Positions 39,368-49,070 of a stretch of DNA of 64,000 bases are shown here, in pieces. Source of the DNA: Sphingobacteriales bacterium. GTDB taxonomy: Bacteria > Bacteroidota > Bacteroidia > Chitinophagales > JADJOU01. Below the pieces are notes generated by a model. It did not search any database and was not told where the DNA came from. It worked only from the letters and a program-made list of their open reading frames with translations. The first letter of the stretch is position 1. The number at the start of each line of letters is the position of its first letter. Location of the stretch: assembly GCA_021297855.1 (NCBI GenBank), contig JAJTHM010000030.1, positions 1 to 64,000 of the forward strand, in the 5' to 3' direction. Position numbers and translations under genes: made by a program.

Positions 39368-39745
39368 ATGAACAAAATAGTTATAATTTTTGGTTTATTA
39401 TTTTGTGGTCTGAATGTAACCGCTCAGGATGACAATATTGCCGATATTCGCAAAGATTTTATCACAAAAGAACTACAGTTAACCCCGAGTGAAGCAGAAG
39501 CGTTTTTCCCTGTGTATAATGAATACATTCAAAAGAAAAAAGAACGAAGGAAATCGCTGCGTTCAGAGCTCAGAGGTTCTGAAAAATCTGTCGATAAGAT
39601 TATCGATATTGAACAGGATTTAATAGACCTACAGCGAGAGTATCTGGAGAAATTTAGAAAAATATTACCTGAAAAAAAGGTAGTACAACTCCTAGAAGCT
39701 GAGAAGAAGTTCAAGACCATGATGGTGCAGCGATTGAGAGACTAA
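39368..39745 (+). CDS. Periplasmic helical protein, Spy/CpxP (LTxxQ)-like candidate sensor
   Basis: 125 aa; signal peptide; LQLTPSEAEAFFPVYNEYIQKKKERRKSLRSEL... Confidence 0.65.
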   Translation: MNKIVIIFGLLFCGLNVTAQDDNIADIRKDFITKELQLTPSEAEAFFPVYNEYIQKKKERRKSLRSELRGSEKSVDKIIDIEQDLIDLQREYLEKFRKILPEKKVVQLLEAEKKFKTMMVQRLRD

Positions 39746-40980
39746 GCCTTCACAAGGGTCAGTTCCGATATCTCTGGCCGTATGCCCACTCTACCTGGAT
39801 AACCAATATATCCAAATCCTCTATTGACATAAATATGCTGATTCGCTTTTGTGTAGAGTCCAGCCCATTGCTCATAAAACCATTGTACTGGTGAGAACCT
39901 GAACCACTTATTCTCTACCCCAAACTGCATCCCATGTGTATGCCCGCTGAGGGTTAATTGTATATCCACACAATGCTTCCTCACCTCAGCATCCCAATGG
40001 CTGGGGTCATGAGATAGAAGAAATTTTGTAGGAATAGATTCAATACCACTGTAAGCTTTCATTAAATCTCCTTGGCGAGTAAAATGCATTTTCGCACCCC
40101 AGTTTTCTACTCCTATGAGAGCTATTTTTTCACCATTAATTTCTATGATTCGGTTTTCATTGCACAATAAATCCCAATTGGAACTTTTATGATGGTCTTT
40201 TAAGGTTTGAAAATTTTCTTGTTTTAGCTTTGGAGTATCCCATTGAATATAATCTCCATAATCATGATTTCCTAAAATCGAAAATTGACCATATTTTGCC
40301 TTTATATGCTTGAAAACGTCTATGTAGGGTTCATATTCCGTAGCTTTATTATTTACTAAATCTCCTGTGAAGAAAAACAAATCCGGCTTGAGTGAGTTGA
40401 TCAATTCTACAGCCTTTTTGAGAGGCTCCTTATCTGAAAAACTACCGGCATGTATATCTGAAATCTGAACAATTTTTAAACCGTCTAAGGCACTTGGTAA
40501 ATCTTTAATTGGCACATTAATCCTCCATAACTGGTAATTATGGGCCGTTTTGAGCATACCGTGAACAAATGCGATAAATGGGAGTCCAGCCATCCCCAAG
40601 AAAACTGAATCTAGAAACTGACGGCGACTGGTATGTAACTCATTGGTAGGTTTCAGAATTAAATTGTATATATAACTGATGAATCTCGATGCGTCTTCAA
40701 TCAAAAGAAACAAAACCAAAATCAATTTAGAGACAAAGATACCCATAAATATACCTGTCGTAAATCGGGTGACTGGAGTGCTATTTTCTCTGAAATTATA
40801 GATCAATCCGAGAATAAAATAAAAAACAACGAAGGCCGTCAGTCCCCAATAAATAACAAAGGCAACTACTCTGGTCTGATCAGAGTGTCCTCGAAAAGCT
40901 GATTTGACTGCGGAGAATCCATAGTAATCCATAATCAGCGTCAGCGTAAAGATTATCCATGGTATTAAACTTCTAGTCAT
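39742..40980 (-). CDS. Membrane-anchored metallophosphoesterase
   Basis: 412 aa; N-terminal TMs; QISDIHAGSF, FTGDLVNN, LGNHDYGDY, LSGHTHGMQFG. Confidence 0.92.
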   Translation of the reverse strand: MTRSLIPWIIFTLTLIMDYYGFSAVKSAFRGHSDQTRVVAFVIYWGLTAFVVFYFILGLIYNFRENSTPVTRFTTGIFMGIFVSKLILVLFLLIEDASRFISYIYNLILKPTNELHTSRRQFLDSVFLGMAGLPFIAFVHGMLKTAHNYQLWRINVPIKDLPSALDGLKIVQISDIHAGSFSDKEPLKKAVELINSLKPDLFFFTGDLVNNKATEYEPYIDVFKHIKAKYGQFSILGNHDYGDYIQWDTPKLKQENFQTLKDHHKSSNWDLLCNENRIIEINGEKIALIGVENWGAKMHFTRQGDLMKAYSGIESIPTKFLLSHDPSHWDAEVRKHCVDIQLTLSGHTHGMQFGVENKWFRFSPVQWFYEQWAGLYTKANQHIYVNRGFGYIGYPGRVGIRPEISELTLVKA

Positions 40981-40985
40981 TATTT

Positions 40986-42677
40986 TTGATTAATACATTT
41001 TTAAAAATTATGCATCAATTTCCGATTAGAACACTCATTCATTTGCTTTGGTTTCAAATTTTACCATTATTAGCATTCAGCCAACTCATGAAAGAAAAGA
41101 AGGACTATACGCGCTATGATAGTCTCTTGGGTACCATTACACACATGCGTGATTATGACGTGACTCATTACAAACTAAACTTGGATATCGATTTGGACAA
41201 GAAAAAAATATCAGGGACTGCACATATGGAGTTTATTTCGCAAGATAAGATGGATAGCCTTCAATTAGATCTCTTTGAAAACTATCAAATCCAGGAAATC
41301 AGTATTGGAGGATTAATTTGTAAATATCACAGAGATAAAAATCATGTATTCATATATACGAAAAATATAATAAAAGAGAGTAAAGACTATACGATAAAGG
41401 TGAAATATCAGGGTACTCCGCCAGAGGCAAAGAATGCCCCATGGGATGGCGGATTCGTATGGAAAAAAGACAGCCTGAATAGACACTGGGTCGGGGTAGC
41501 TTGCGAGGGACTTGGTGCTTCTAGCTGGTGGCCGTGCAAAGACCATTGGTCAGATGAACCTGACAGAGGAGTTGAAATTACCTTGGCTGTGCCTGAACCC
41601 TATAAGGCAGTTTCCAATGGCAAACTTATGTTTCAACAAAAGCTCCCAAATGGCAAATTAGAATGGAAATGGAAGGTAACCCAGGCCATCAATCTCTATA
41701 ATGTGACACTCAATATAGCTCATTATAAAAGTATCAATCAGGTCTATAACTCTAAGGAGAATGGAAAAAATTTAAACATGGCGTTTTGGGTTTTGGATTA
41801 TAACCTAGAGAAAGCTAAAAAGCATTTCCAACAAGTGATCCCAATGATGGACTGTTATGAATCCAAGCTAGGCCCTTATCCGTTCTACGAAGATGGATAT
41901 CAGCTGGTCGAAACGCCTTACCTCGGTATGGAACATCAAAGCTGCGTAGCCTATGGGAATAAGTACTTTGGCGGTTATCTGGGCAACAAAAATTATACAG
42001 GAGGTCACGATTTCGATTATATCATCATACACGAAACTGGGCACGAATGGTTTGGCAATAATATAACAGCCGCAGATAATGCTGATATGTGGATACACGA
42101 GGCTTTAACAACTTATTCAGAGAGTATCTATGCGGAGTGTGTTTATGGCAAAGGCTCTGGAGATGTTTATATGAATAATATGAAACGCAGAGTTAAAAAT
42201 AAAAAACCTATCCAAGGAGACTATGGTGTAGCCAAAGAAGGCGATGGTGATATGTATGCCAAGGGAGCCTTATTCTTTCATACGTTAAAATACCAAATCA
42301 ATAATGATAAATTGTGGGATTTTATTTTGAAAGATATTGGTAAGACCTTTGGTAAAGGAACAACGAGTTATCGAGATATAGTCAACTATTTCAATAAAAC
42401 GACCAATCGTAAATTAGATAAGCTTTTCAGTGCCTATCTGCAATGCGCAGAAATACCGATTGTTCTTCAAAGCCAAAGTATAGAAAGCGGCATCAAAACG
42501 GTAAAACTGAATTTAAATCACCCACTGAGTGAACTCAGCATGCGAGTCTATTATATCGTCGATGGCAAGGAGAGTCAAGTCTTATTGGAAAACTCTAAGC
42601 CCTTTATCCTAAAAATGCCTGCTAACTCCCAGTTTGAGGTGAATAAAGATAAAGGATATTTTGAGGTCAAAGAATAA
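40986..42677 (+). CDS. M1 family metallopeptidase
   Basis: 563 aa; HETGHEWFGNNITAADNADMWIHEALTTYSE (HExxH-x18-E). Confidence 0.93.
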   Translation: MINTFLKIMHQFPIRTLIHLLWFQILPLLAFSQLMKEKKDYTRYDSLLGTITHMRDYDVTHYKLNLDIDLDKKKISGTAHMEFISQDKMDSLQLDLFENYQIQEISIGGLICKYHRDKNHVFIYTKNIIKESKDYTIKVKYQGTPPEAKNAPWDGGFVWKKDSLNRHWVGVACEGLGASSWWPCKDHWSDEPDRGVEITLAVPEPYKAVSNGKLMFQQKLPNGKLEWKWKVTQAINLYNVTLNIAHYKSINQVYNSKENGKNLNMAFWVLDYNLEKAKKHFQQVIPMMDCYESKLGPYPFYEDGYQLVETPYLGMEHQSCVAYGNKYFGGYLGNKNYTGGHDFDYIIIHETGHEWFGNNITAADNADMWIHEALTTYSESIYAECVYGKGSGDVYMNNMKRRVKNKKPIQGDYGVAKEGDGDMYAKGALFFHTLKYQINNDKLWDFILKDIGKTFGKGTTSYRDIVNYFNKTTNRKLDKLFSAYLQCAEIPIVLQSQSIESGIKTVKLNLNHPLSELSMRVYYIVDGKESQVLLENSKPFILKMPANSQFEVNKDKGYFEVKE

Positions 42678-42776
42678 GAATAAAATTATGCCCTAACATA
42701 TTGTCTTACTTAACTTTAGATAGCTTTTTCTTAAATAAAAATTTTCACGTACATTTGCACTATTAAAACGTGAGAT

Positions 42777-43658
42777 ATGGAATTTGAATTTCAAGAAGAT
42801 GGTGGTAAAGCCAAATGGTGGCAGCGCCTCAAAAAAAATATAAATACAGAAACCAATGAAAAACTAGAAACCCCCGATGGTGTCTGGTATAGCTGTAAGA
42901 AATGTCGCGCGACTATTCCTTTTAAAGAATATGAAAACAATCTATGGTGCTGCTCTAAATGCCATGCCTCAGGTAGAATAGGCTCCGATCAGTATTTCTC
43001 CATTTTTTTTGATGATAATCAGGTCGAAGTGCTTTTTGAAAATATTATGGCATCCGATCGACTGGAATTTGTAGATGAAAAACCATATCCAGATAGGTTA
43101 AAATCAGCTATCAAAAATACTGGATTGACCGAAGCTATCCGCGTAGGTATTGGGAAAATAGATGGTATCAGCACGGTAATCGCTTGTATGGATTTTGCTT
43201 TTATAGGCGGCTCTATGGGCTCGGTAGTAGGTGAGCGAATTGCGAAGGGCATAGACAAAGCGATAGAGACTAAGTCTGCTTTTATGATCATAGCCAAGTC
43301 GGGCGGTGCGAGAATGATGGAGAGTGCATTTTCCCTTATGCAGATGGCGAAAACTTCAGCGAAGTTGACTCAATTAGCAGCGGCAAAACTACCTTATATT
43401 TCATTTATGACCGACCCAACCACGGGTGGTGTCTCCGCTAGTTATGCTATGCTCGGTGATATCAATATAGCGGAGCCTGGCGCTCTGATAGGATTTGCTG
43501 GACCTAGAGTAGTAAAAGAAACAATAAAGAAAGAGCTACCTAAAGGCTTTCAAATGTCAGAATCACTTTTAGAAAATGGGTTTCTGGACTTTATTACTGA
43601 GCGCAAGAACTTGAAAGAAAAAGTAGCTAAATCGCTCAAATTTTTCATGCATAAATAA
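42777..43658 (+). CDS. accD: Acetyl-CoA carboxylase carboxyltransferase subunit beta
   Basis: 293 aa; CKKC...CSKC zinc finger; SGGARMMESAFSLMQMAKTSAKL, DPTTGGVSASYAMLGDINIAEPGALIGFAGPRV. Confidence 0.97.
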   Translation: MEFEFQEDGGKAKWWQRLKKNINTETNEKLETPDGVWYSCKKCRATIPFKEYENNLWCCSKCHASGRIGSDQYFSIFFDDNQVEVLFENIMASDRLEFVDEKPYPDRLKSAIKNTGLTEAIRVGIGKIDGISTVIACMDFAFIGGSMGSVVGERIAKGIDKAIETKSAFMIIAKSGGARMMESAFSLMQMAKTSAKLTQLAAAKLPYISFMTDPTTGGVSASYAMLGDINIAEPGALIGFAGPRVVKETIKKELPKGFQMSESLLENGFLDFITERKNLKEKVAKSLKFFMHK

Positions 43659-43664
43659 ACGGTT

Positions 43665-44138
43665 TTGAAAAAATTGCTTTTCATAATTCCCCTGCTCGTT
43701 GGTTTGGGGTATTTAGGTTATTATTATTACTATATCCCATATTTTGACAACAATAAAATGGGGATTATGGATATCAAGGGTCAGCGAATCAAATTCCCAA
43801 ACGACAAGCCGTACATCCTTTGTTATATTCAAACCTGGTGTAAGGATTGTATCTCGGAAACTCCTTGCCTCATGGATTTCAGCAAGAAAAATGAAATACC
43901 AATTTATTTCGTGACGGATGAAGATACCATTCTTCTCAAAAAATACAGGGCTCGCTTTGATTATGAATTACCGATATATTTGACGAAAACAAGACTCAAA
44001 GAAAAAGGTATTCTCCTCTTCCCTACTGCTTTTTTCTACGGAAAAAAAAATGAACTTCTCTATAACAAAATGGAAAGAATTGATAGTATAGAGTTAGCCA
44101 ATTACCTCCGTAAATTAGAAATTAATAAATCTCAGTGA
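43665..44138 (+). CDS. Thioredoxin-like membrane-anchored protein (TTG start)
   Basis: 157 aa; TM anchor; thioredoxin-type IQTWCKDCISETPCL. Confidence 0.75.
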   Translation: MKKLLFIIPLLVGLGYLGYYYYYIPYFDNNKMGIMDIKGQRIKFPNDKPYILCYIQTWCKDCISETPCLMDFSKKNEIPIYFVTDEDTILLKKYRARFDYELPIYLTKTRLKEKGILLFPTAFFYGKKNELLYNKMERIDSIELANYLRKLEINKSQ

Positions 44139-44182
44139 ATCTCTAAAAACGCTGAGTACCTCTGTGTACAACTTTAAAACCA

Positions 44183-45241
44183 ATGTCAAAAAAAAATATA
44201 CGAACCTTAGATAAACTAGAACTGACTCAAGGGCTAGAAGCATTGGGGGAAAAGGGATTTAGAGCAAAGCAAGTCTATCAATGGCTTTGGAAATCTCGTG
44301 TCCTGGACTTTTCTCAAATGAAAAATATAGGCAAGGCTTTACAAAGCAAATTGGACGAAAATTTTGAATCTCCTAATACGAGCATTAGCCATTTTCAACA
44401 AAGTCAAGATGGAACGATTAAAGTAGGATTTGAAACCTACGATAAAGAAACGATTGAAGGGGTTATCATACCATCCGAAGATAGAATTACGGCTTGTATA
44501 TCCTCCCAAGTGGGTTGTAGTTTGAGTTGTACGTTCTGCGCGACAGGCTTCTTACCTCGTAAACGGAATTTATTTGCCTTTGAAATCTATGACCAAGTAT
44601 ATCTGCTGAATGAACTAGCTCTTAAGCACTATGAAAAACCTCTAACGAATATTGTCTATATGGGTATGGGGGAGCCTTTGCTGAATTATGATGAAGTGGT
44701 GAAAAGTTTGCATCTGCTCCATAGTGAAGAAGAAGGGCTGGGCATAGGCGCTAAGCGTATCACTATTTCTACTTCGGGTATCGTTCGCAATATCAAAAAA
44801 CTGGCCGATGAAGGTTTGAAAATAAATCTAGCGCTTTCTCTTCATGCTGCCACCAATGAAAAGCGCACCGTTATCATGGATATCAATAAAAGTAATCCTA
44901 TCGAAGAATTGATGAAAATATTGGCTTATTTCTATGAGAAAACGAATAACAAAATTACCTATGAGTATATTCTCCTAAATCATACGAATGACAGCGTAGA
45001 AGATGCGCTAGACCTAGCCAAACTCTGTCAAGACTTTCCTGTCTATGTCAATCTCATAGAATACAATACTGTAGAAGGCACTCCCTATTCAAAATCTAAG
45101 AAAGAAAGGCGTGACGCTTTTCTACAAACACTCCGCGATAAAGGAGTTTCTTCCAAAGTCAGAAGGAGCCGTGGCAAGGATATCGATGCGGCTTGTGGTC
45201 AATTGGCGAATAAGATAGTGAAGATGCGGCTGGATAGTTAG
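44183..45241 (+). CDS. rlmN: 23S rRNA (adenine(2503)-C2)-methyltransferase
   Basis: 352 aa; SSQVGCSLSCTFCATGFLPRKRNL; VYMGMGEPLLNYD. Confidence 0.97.
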   Translation: MSKKNIRTLDKLELTQGLEALGEKGFRAKQVYQWLWKSRVLDFSQMKNIGKALQSKLDENFESPNTSISHFQQSQDGTIKVGFETYDKETIEGVIIPSEDRITACISSQVGCSLSCTFCATGFLPRKRNLFAFEIYDQVYLLNELALKHYEKPLTNIVYMGMGEPLLNYDEVVKSLHLLHSEEEGLGIGAKRITISTSGIVRNIKKLADEGLKINLALSLHAATNEKRTVIMDINKSNPIEELMKILAYFYEKTNNKITYEYILLNHTNDSVEDALDLAKLCQDFPVYVNLIEYNTVEGTPYSKSKKERRDAFLQTLRDKGVSSKVRRSRGKDIDAACGQLANKIVKMRLDS

Positions 45242-45389
45242 GGCTTTTTGCTTATCCAATATAACTTATAGTGGAGTTACTCGAAGAGAAATAAAACATT
45301 ATGATTTTCTTTATCCCTTGCAGAAGAATCAAAGTGGAGAAAATTCTTCCAACAATTATAGCGGTAATACCTTGATTGACGAGTAACTT

Positions 45390-45806
45390 TTAGTATTGAA
45401 TAAGGATTTCATTGATTTCACTCATACATGTATCGTAACAACTTTTATTGATAATCAAATTGTATTTTCGAACATTCAAAATATAATGGCTCTTCAATAT
45501 CGAATAATTTAGATCGCCTTCAAATAGATATTTAGTACAAAACTGACATTTTCTTGAGCTACTTTCAAAACTATCTTGGATTTTTACATCTTCAAATTCT
45601 ATACCAAAATCTTGACCAATAATTTTAGATAATTGGATTTTAGAATTAACTACTTCCTCAATATTATATTGTGGATGACAATCACCACAAGCATAAAACA
45701 TATATCTACTCTTAACGACAATATCTTTAACACTATATGAATTTTCAATCAAGAAATATATCAAACCAACAATAAAGATAGCAAATAGTAAGAATAATTT
45801 TTTCAT
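45390..45806 (-). CDS. Hypothetical protein with N-terminal signal/TM and Cys pairs
   Basis: 138 aa; CGDCHPQYN, CQFC motifs. Confidence 0.55.
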   Translation of the reverse strand: MKKLFLLFAIFIVGLIYFLIENSYSVKDIVVKSRYMFYACGDCHPQYNIEEVVNSKIQLSKIIGQDFGIEFEDVKIQDSFESSSRKCQFCTKYLFEGDLNYSILKSHYILNVRKYNLIINKSCYDTCMSEINEILIQY

Positions 45807-45988
45807 ATCTATAAATTTGAAACTACTTCTTTTCTAAAAAATATAGACTAAAACTGTTGATTCTTTTTTTTCGCCATTCTAAGTCTTACGTGCTTAAATT
45901 TTATATCTTCATTACTTTAAGTTTTATCAATACTTAGTCTAAAGCTGCTCTATTATATTTATAACTAGTTTAAACCTGAGGTTTGAAC

Positions 45989-46462
45989 CTACTTTCTACT
46001 CCCCTTACAAGCCTTATCCTGACAGCTTCCGTAGAGATAGAGCTGATGAGAGTTAATCTCCACTTTTAGCACCTCTTCGAGCGATTTCTTGATTTGATAG
46101 AGTCGAGGGTCGCAGAATTCTATGATTTTTTTGCATTCCTGGCAGATGAAATGATCGTGCTGCTTGAAGCCATAGGCCTTTTCGTAGATAGATGTGTTAT
46201 TATTCAAATAGTGTTTAGTTATAATACCACACTCTAAGAATAAGTCAAGCGAATTATATACTGTCGCTTTACTAACATTGAATTGATTTTTATCAATGGC
46301 GTGAAATAAATCTTCTGCACCAAAGTGGTCATTGCGCTCATAAATGAGCTTTAATAGGTAATTGCGCTCAGGAGTGCGACGAAGTTTTTTTAGTACAATA
46401 TAATCTTCCAAAATTTTAGAAGCTTTATCATATAATTCAAGAATATTTTTACTGGAAGACAC
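45989..46462 (-). CDS. Fur family transcriptional repressor
   Basis: 157 aa; HTH, HDHFICQECKKIIEFCDP and C-terminal CQDKAC. Confidence 0.92.
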   Translation of the reverse strand: MSSSKNILELYDKASKILEDYIVLKKLRRTPERNYLLKLIYERNDHFGAEDLFHAIDKNQFNVSKATVYNSLDLFLECGIITKHYLNNNTSIYEKAYGFKQHDHFICQECKKIIEFCDPRLYQIKKSLEEVLKVEINSHQLYLYGSCQDKACKGSRK

Positions 46463-47578
46463 TTATTCTATGGCGATTTTCTTTGTTAAGACACCTGATT
46501 CACTGGTCAAATGAATGATTCGAACCCCGGTATATTTATCTAACAACAAGCTTGAATCCTTATGGGATACATATTTTTCTTGAAGTTTTCTTCCATCCAA
46601 TGCATAAACTGCAAGCTGAGCTGATTGTTGAAATGCCAAATTTTTGATTACTATACTTCCATCTGCTACATCCATTTCTAACTTATCTTTATTTTCGGTC
46701 TGAATCTGATTGGTAATGACCCCATTTTTTGTTCTATATCTATAATTGACTGTCTGGTATTTCCCATTGGAATCTGCAGTAGCTGTAATAATTTCTTGTC
46801 TAAAACTAGGAGAATAATAGGTATGCGTCGTGATATTTAAATTCCCTATTGGAAGCTGACCTAATAGCAATGCAGTTATATCTATATTATTCAGAGGAAA
46901 TCCAAAGGCTTTGCCATGTAATCCTAACTTCGGGTCAATAGAAATTTTTCTTATAACTTTGATAACATCTAAATTATTATCTACGGGGGTTTTTATTTTT
47001 CCACTGCCTTCGGCAAATAAGTTCAGGGAAAATTTAATTGTAATTTTCAATGAATCAACTGTTGCGCCTGGTATTAAAGATGAGGCTAAAGAATCTATAT
47101 TAAACCCTTGCAGTAAGGATTTCGGGATGATAGTAGAAATCTCATCAGAAGAGGTGATATTGGTTGCAGTCGAAATAGGTAAGGTGAGATACTTCATCGT
47201 GCCTTTCAATCCCCCAATGCCTGGGATTGGCAATTGCTGTTGTATCTGGGATAATGAAATTAAAAATAAATCATTTCCACTTTTTTTAAAAAAGACCGTG
47301 GCTTGATCATTGTCATCTTCTGTAAATTTCAGATTTGAATTCGGAAACTCCACCGTTTTATCATTGGCTACATAACGAAATACGGCTGTGTCATCCTGTG
47401 TCAAGTCAGAAAAATCATAGACGCCCGCAGTGAGTGGTTTCGGAGTATAAACTTGCGTGTCTCTAGCATAGGTAAATACATCGCCAATGGTAGGCATATG
47501 AGTGACTGGTATAGATATCTGTCCAAGTAAATTTAGGCATACTGTGAAGGAGATAAATAAGCAAACTGTCTTAAGCAT
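46463..47578 (-). CDS. Secreted protein with T9SS-like C-terminal domain
   Basis: 371 aa; signal peptide; C-terminus QLAVYALDGRKLQEKYVSHKDSSLLLDKYTGVRIIHLTSESGVLTKKIAIE resembles a sorting domain. Confidence 0.65.
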   Translation of the reverse strand: MLKTVCLFISFTVCLNLLGQISIPVTHMPTIGDVFTYARDTQVYTPKPLTAGVYDFSDLTQDDTAVFRYVANDKTVEFPNSNLKFTEDDNDQATVFFKKSGNDLFLISLSQIQQQLPIPGIGGLKGTMKYLTLPISTATNITSSDEISTIIPKSLLQGFNIDSLASSLIPGATVDSLKITIKFSLNLFAEGSGKIKTPVDNNLDVIKVIRKISIDPKLGLHGKAFGFPLNNIDITALLLGQLPIGNLNITTHTYYSPSFRQEIITATADSNGKYQTVNYRYRTKNGVITNQIQTENKDKLEMDVADGSIVIKNLAFQQSAQLAVYALDGRKLQEKYVSHKDSSLLLDKYTGVRIIHLTSESGVLTKKIAIE

Positions 47579-47656
47579 AATACAATCGAATTACCTACAA
47601 ATATACAACTTAACAAACCAAAAGTTTTGTCAAAAAGGTATAAAATGAACTTAATA

Positions 47657-48535
47657 TTAAATTTGAATCAACTGCTTCTTGATTTTCTCTCTAAGAGATT
47701 CTGAAGCATTCACCAAAGGCAGTCTTACCGTGTCTGTAGCGATATTTTGAAGACTCAGTGCAGATTTTATTCCTACCGGATTGCCCTCTTCAAAAATAGA
47801 TTCAATGATATCAGACAATCTGAATTGAATGGCCGTAGCTTCTTTAAATTCACCTTGCAAGCTATGATTAATCATAGTAGAAAACTCTTTTGGAAGTAGG
47901 TTGGCAATTACAGAAATGCATCCATCCATACCAAAAGAAAGTTGGGGAACGACTAAATTATCATCACCACTTAATACAATAAAATCTTTTGGTTTATTCT
48001 TGACCAACTTCATACATTGGTCAATATTGCCGCTTGCTTCTTTTATACCTACGATTTTATCTACTTCTCTCGCCAGCTTCAAAGTTGTTTCCGGCAATAC
48101 ATTAGAAGATGTTCTCCCTGGTACATTATAAAGAATGATTGGAAGAGGCGAAGCCTTAGCAATTGCCTTATAGTGTTGATAAATTCCTTCTTGTGTAGGC
48201 TTATTGTAATAAGGACTAGCACTTAAAATATAGCTGTAGCCAGTTAAATCTGCTTCATTGATTTCATCCATTACTTGTTGGGTATTATTACCCCCAAAAC
48301 CTGCGATGAGGGTTACCTTATCTTCTGCAGTATTGGCGACAAAGCTAAGTATTTCCGCTTTTTCCTCTTTTGTCAGTGTCGGTGTTTCACCAGTAGTACC
48401 TAAAACAATTAGAGAATTCACGCCTCCCTTTATACAATGATTTACGAGCTTTTTTAAAGCTATGTAATCTACTGCATTTTCCTTATCAAATGGTGTAACT
48501 AAGGCCACCCCTGTACCTCTTAATTGGCTGCTCAT
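47657..48535 (-). CDS. dapA: 4-hydroxy-tetrahydrodipicolinate synthase
   Basis: 292 aa; GTTGETPTLTKEEKAEI, YNVPGRTSSNVLPET, GIKEASGNI. Confidence 0.97.
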   Translation of the reverse strand: MSSQLRGTGVALVTPFDKENAVDYIALKKLVNHCIKGGVNSLIVLGTTGETPTLTKEEKAEILSFVANTAEDKVTLIAGFGGNNTQQVMDEINEADLTGYSYILSASPYYNKPTQEGIYQHYKAIAKASPLPIILYNVPGRTSSNVLPETTLKLAREVDKIVGIKEASGNIDQCMKLVKNKPKDFIVLSGDDNLVVPQLSFGMDGCISVIANLLPKEFSTMINHSLQGEFKEATAIQFRLSDIIESIFEEGNPVGIKSALSLQNIATDTVRLPLVNASESLREKIKKQLIQI

Positions 48536-49056
48536 TGTGTTTTAATTGATGTGATGAAATTCATTAATAGGCTCACTATATCTTTTTTCTTCTGAATCTT
48601 GGTAGTTCCTATTAGGATATCAAATAGTTCAGGATCTTGATTGTAGTTGACCCCAAGTCTCAGTTTTGATTTTGAGTTTGCAAATATAACGTTAAGGGGT
48701 GAGTTCAGGTCATTAAAAAAACCCAAAACTAAATCGTATTCATGCCCAGCGAAGTCAAACAACTGGGGTTTTGTAGGATATCCGAACCAATTTAAATCTT
48801 TTTTGGTAAACAAAAAGGGTTCTAATTTTTTTTCATCCGAATTAATAAATCCAAAAACAAAAACATTCTTTCCTTGATCTTTTAGTCTCATCTCTAAATC
48901 ACGAACGGTTGTGATCATTTCATAGTCCGAGGCATCATAAGCTATCCCAACGGATGATACTTTGGAAAAATCCTGAAGTAATACGTTTTTTCTATTTTTA
49001 GCAGATTCTTCTTTCAGTTGTTTGAAAAAAAAATAATTTTTAATTTCTTGTATCAT
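48532..49056 (-). CDS. Conserved Bacteroidota hypothetical (DUF6913-like)
   Basis: 174 aa; 4-bp overlap with dapA; YDLVLGFFNDLNSPLNVIFANSKSKLRLGVN. Confidence 0.65.
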   Translation of the reverse strand: MIQEIKNYFFFKQLKEESAKNRKNVLLQDFSKVSSVGIAYDASDYEMITTVRDLEMRLKDQGKNVFVFGFINSDEKKLEPFLFTKKDLNWFGYPTKPQLFDFAGHEYDLVLGFFNDLNSPLNVIFANSKSKLRLGVNYNQDPELFDILIGTTKIQKKKDIVSLLMNFITSIKTQ

Positions 49057-49070
49057 TGTGGAATAACTAC

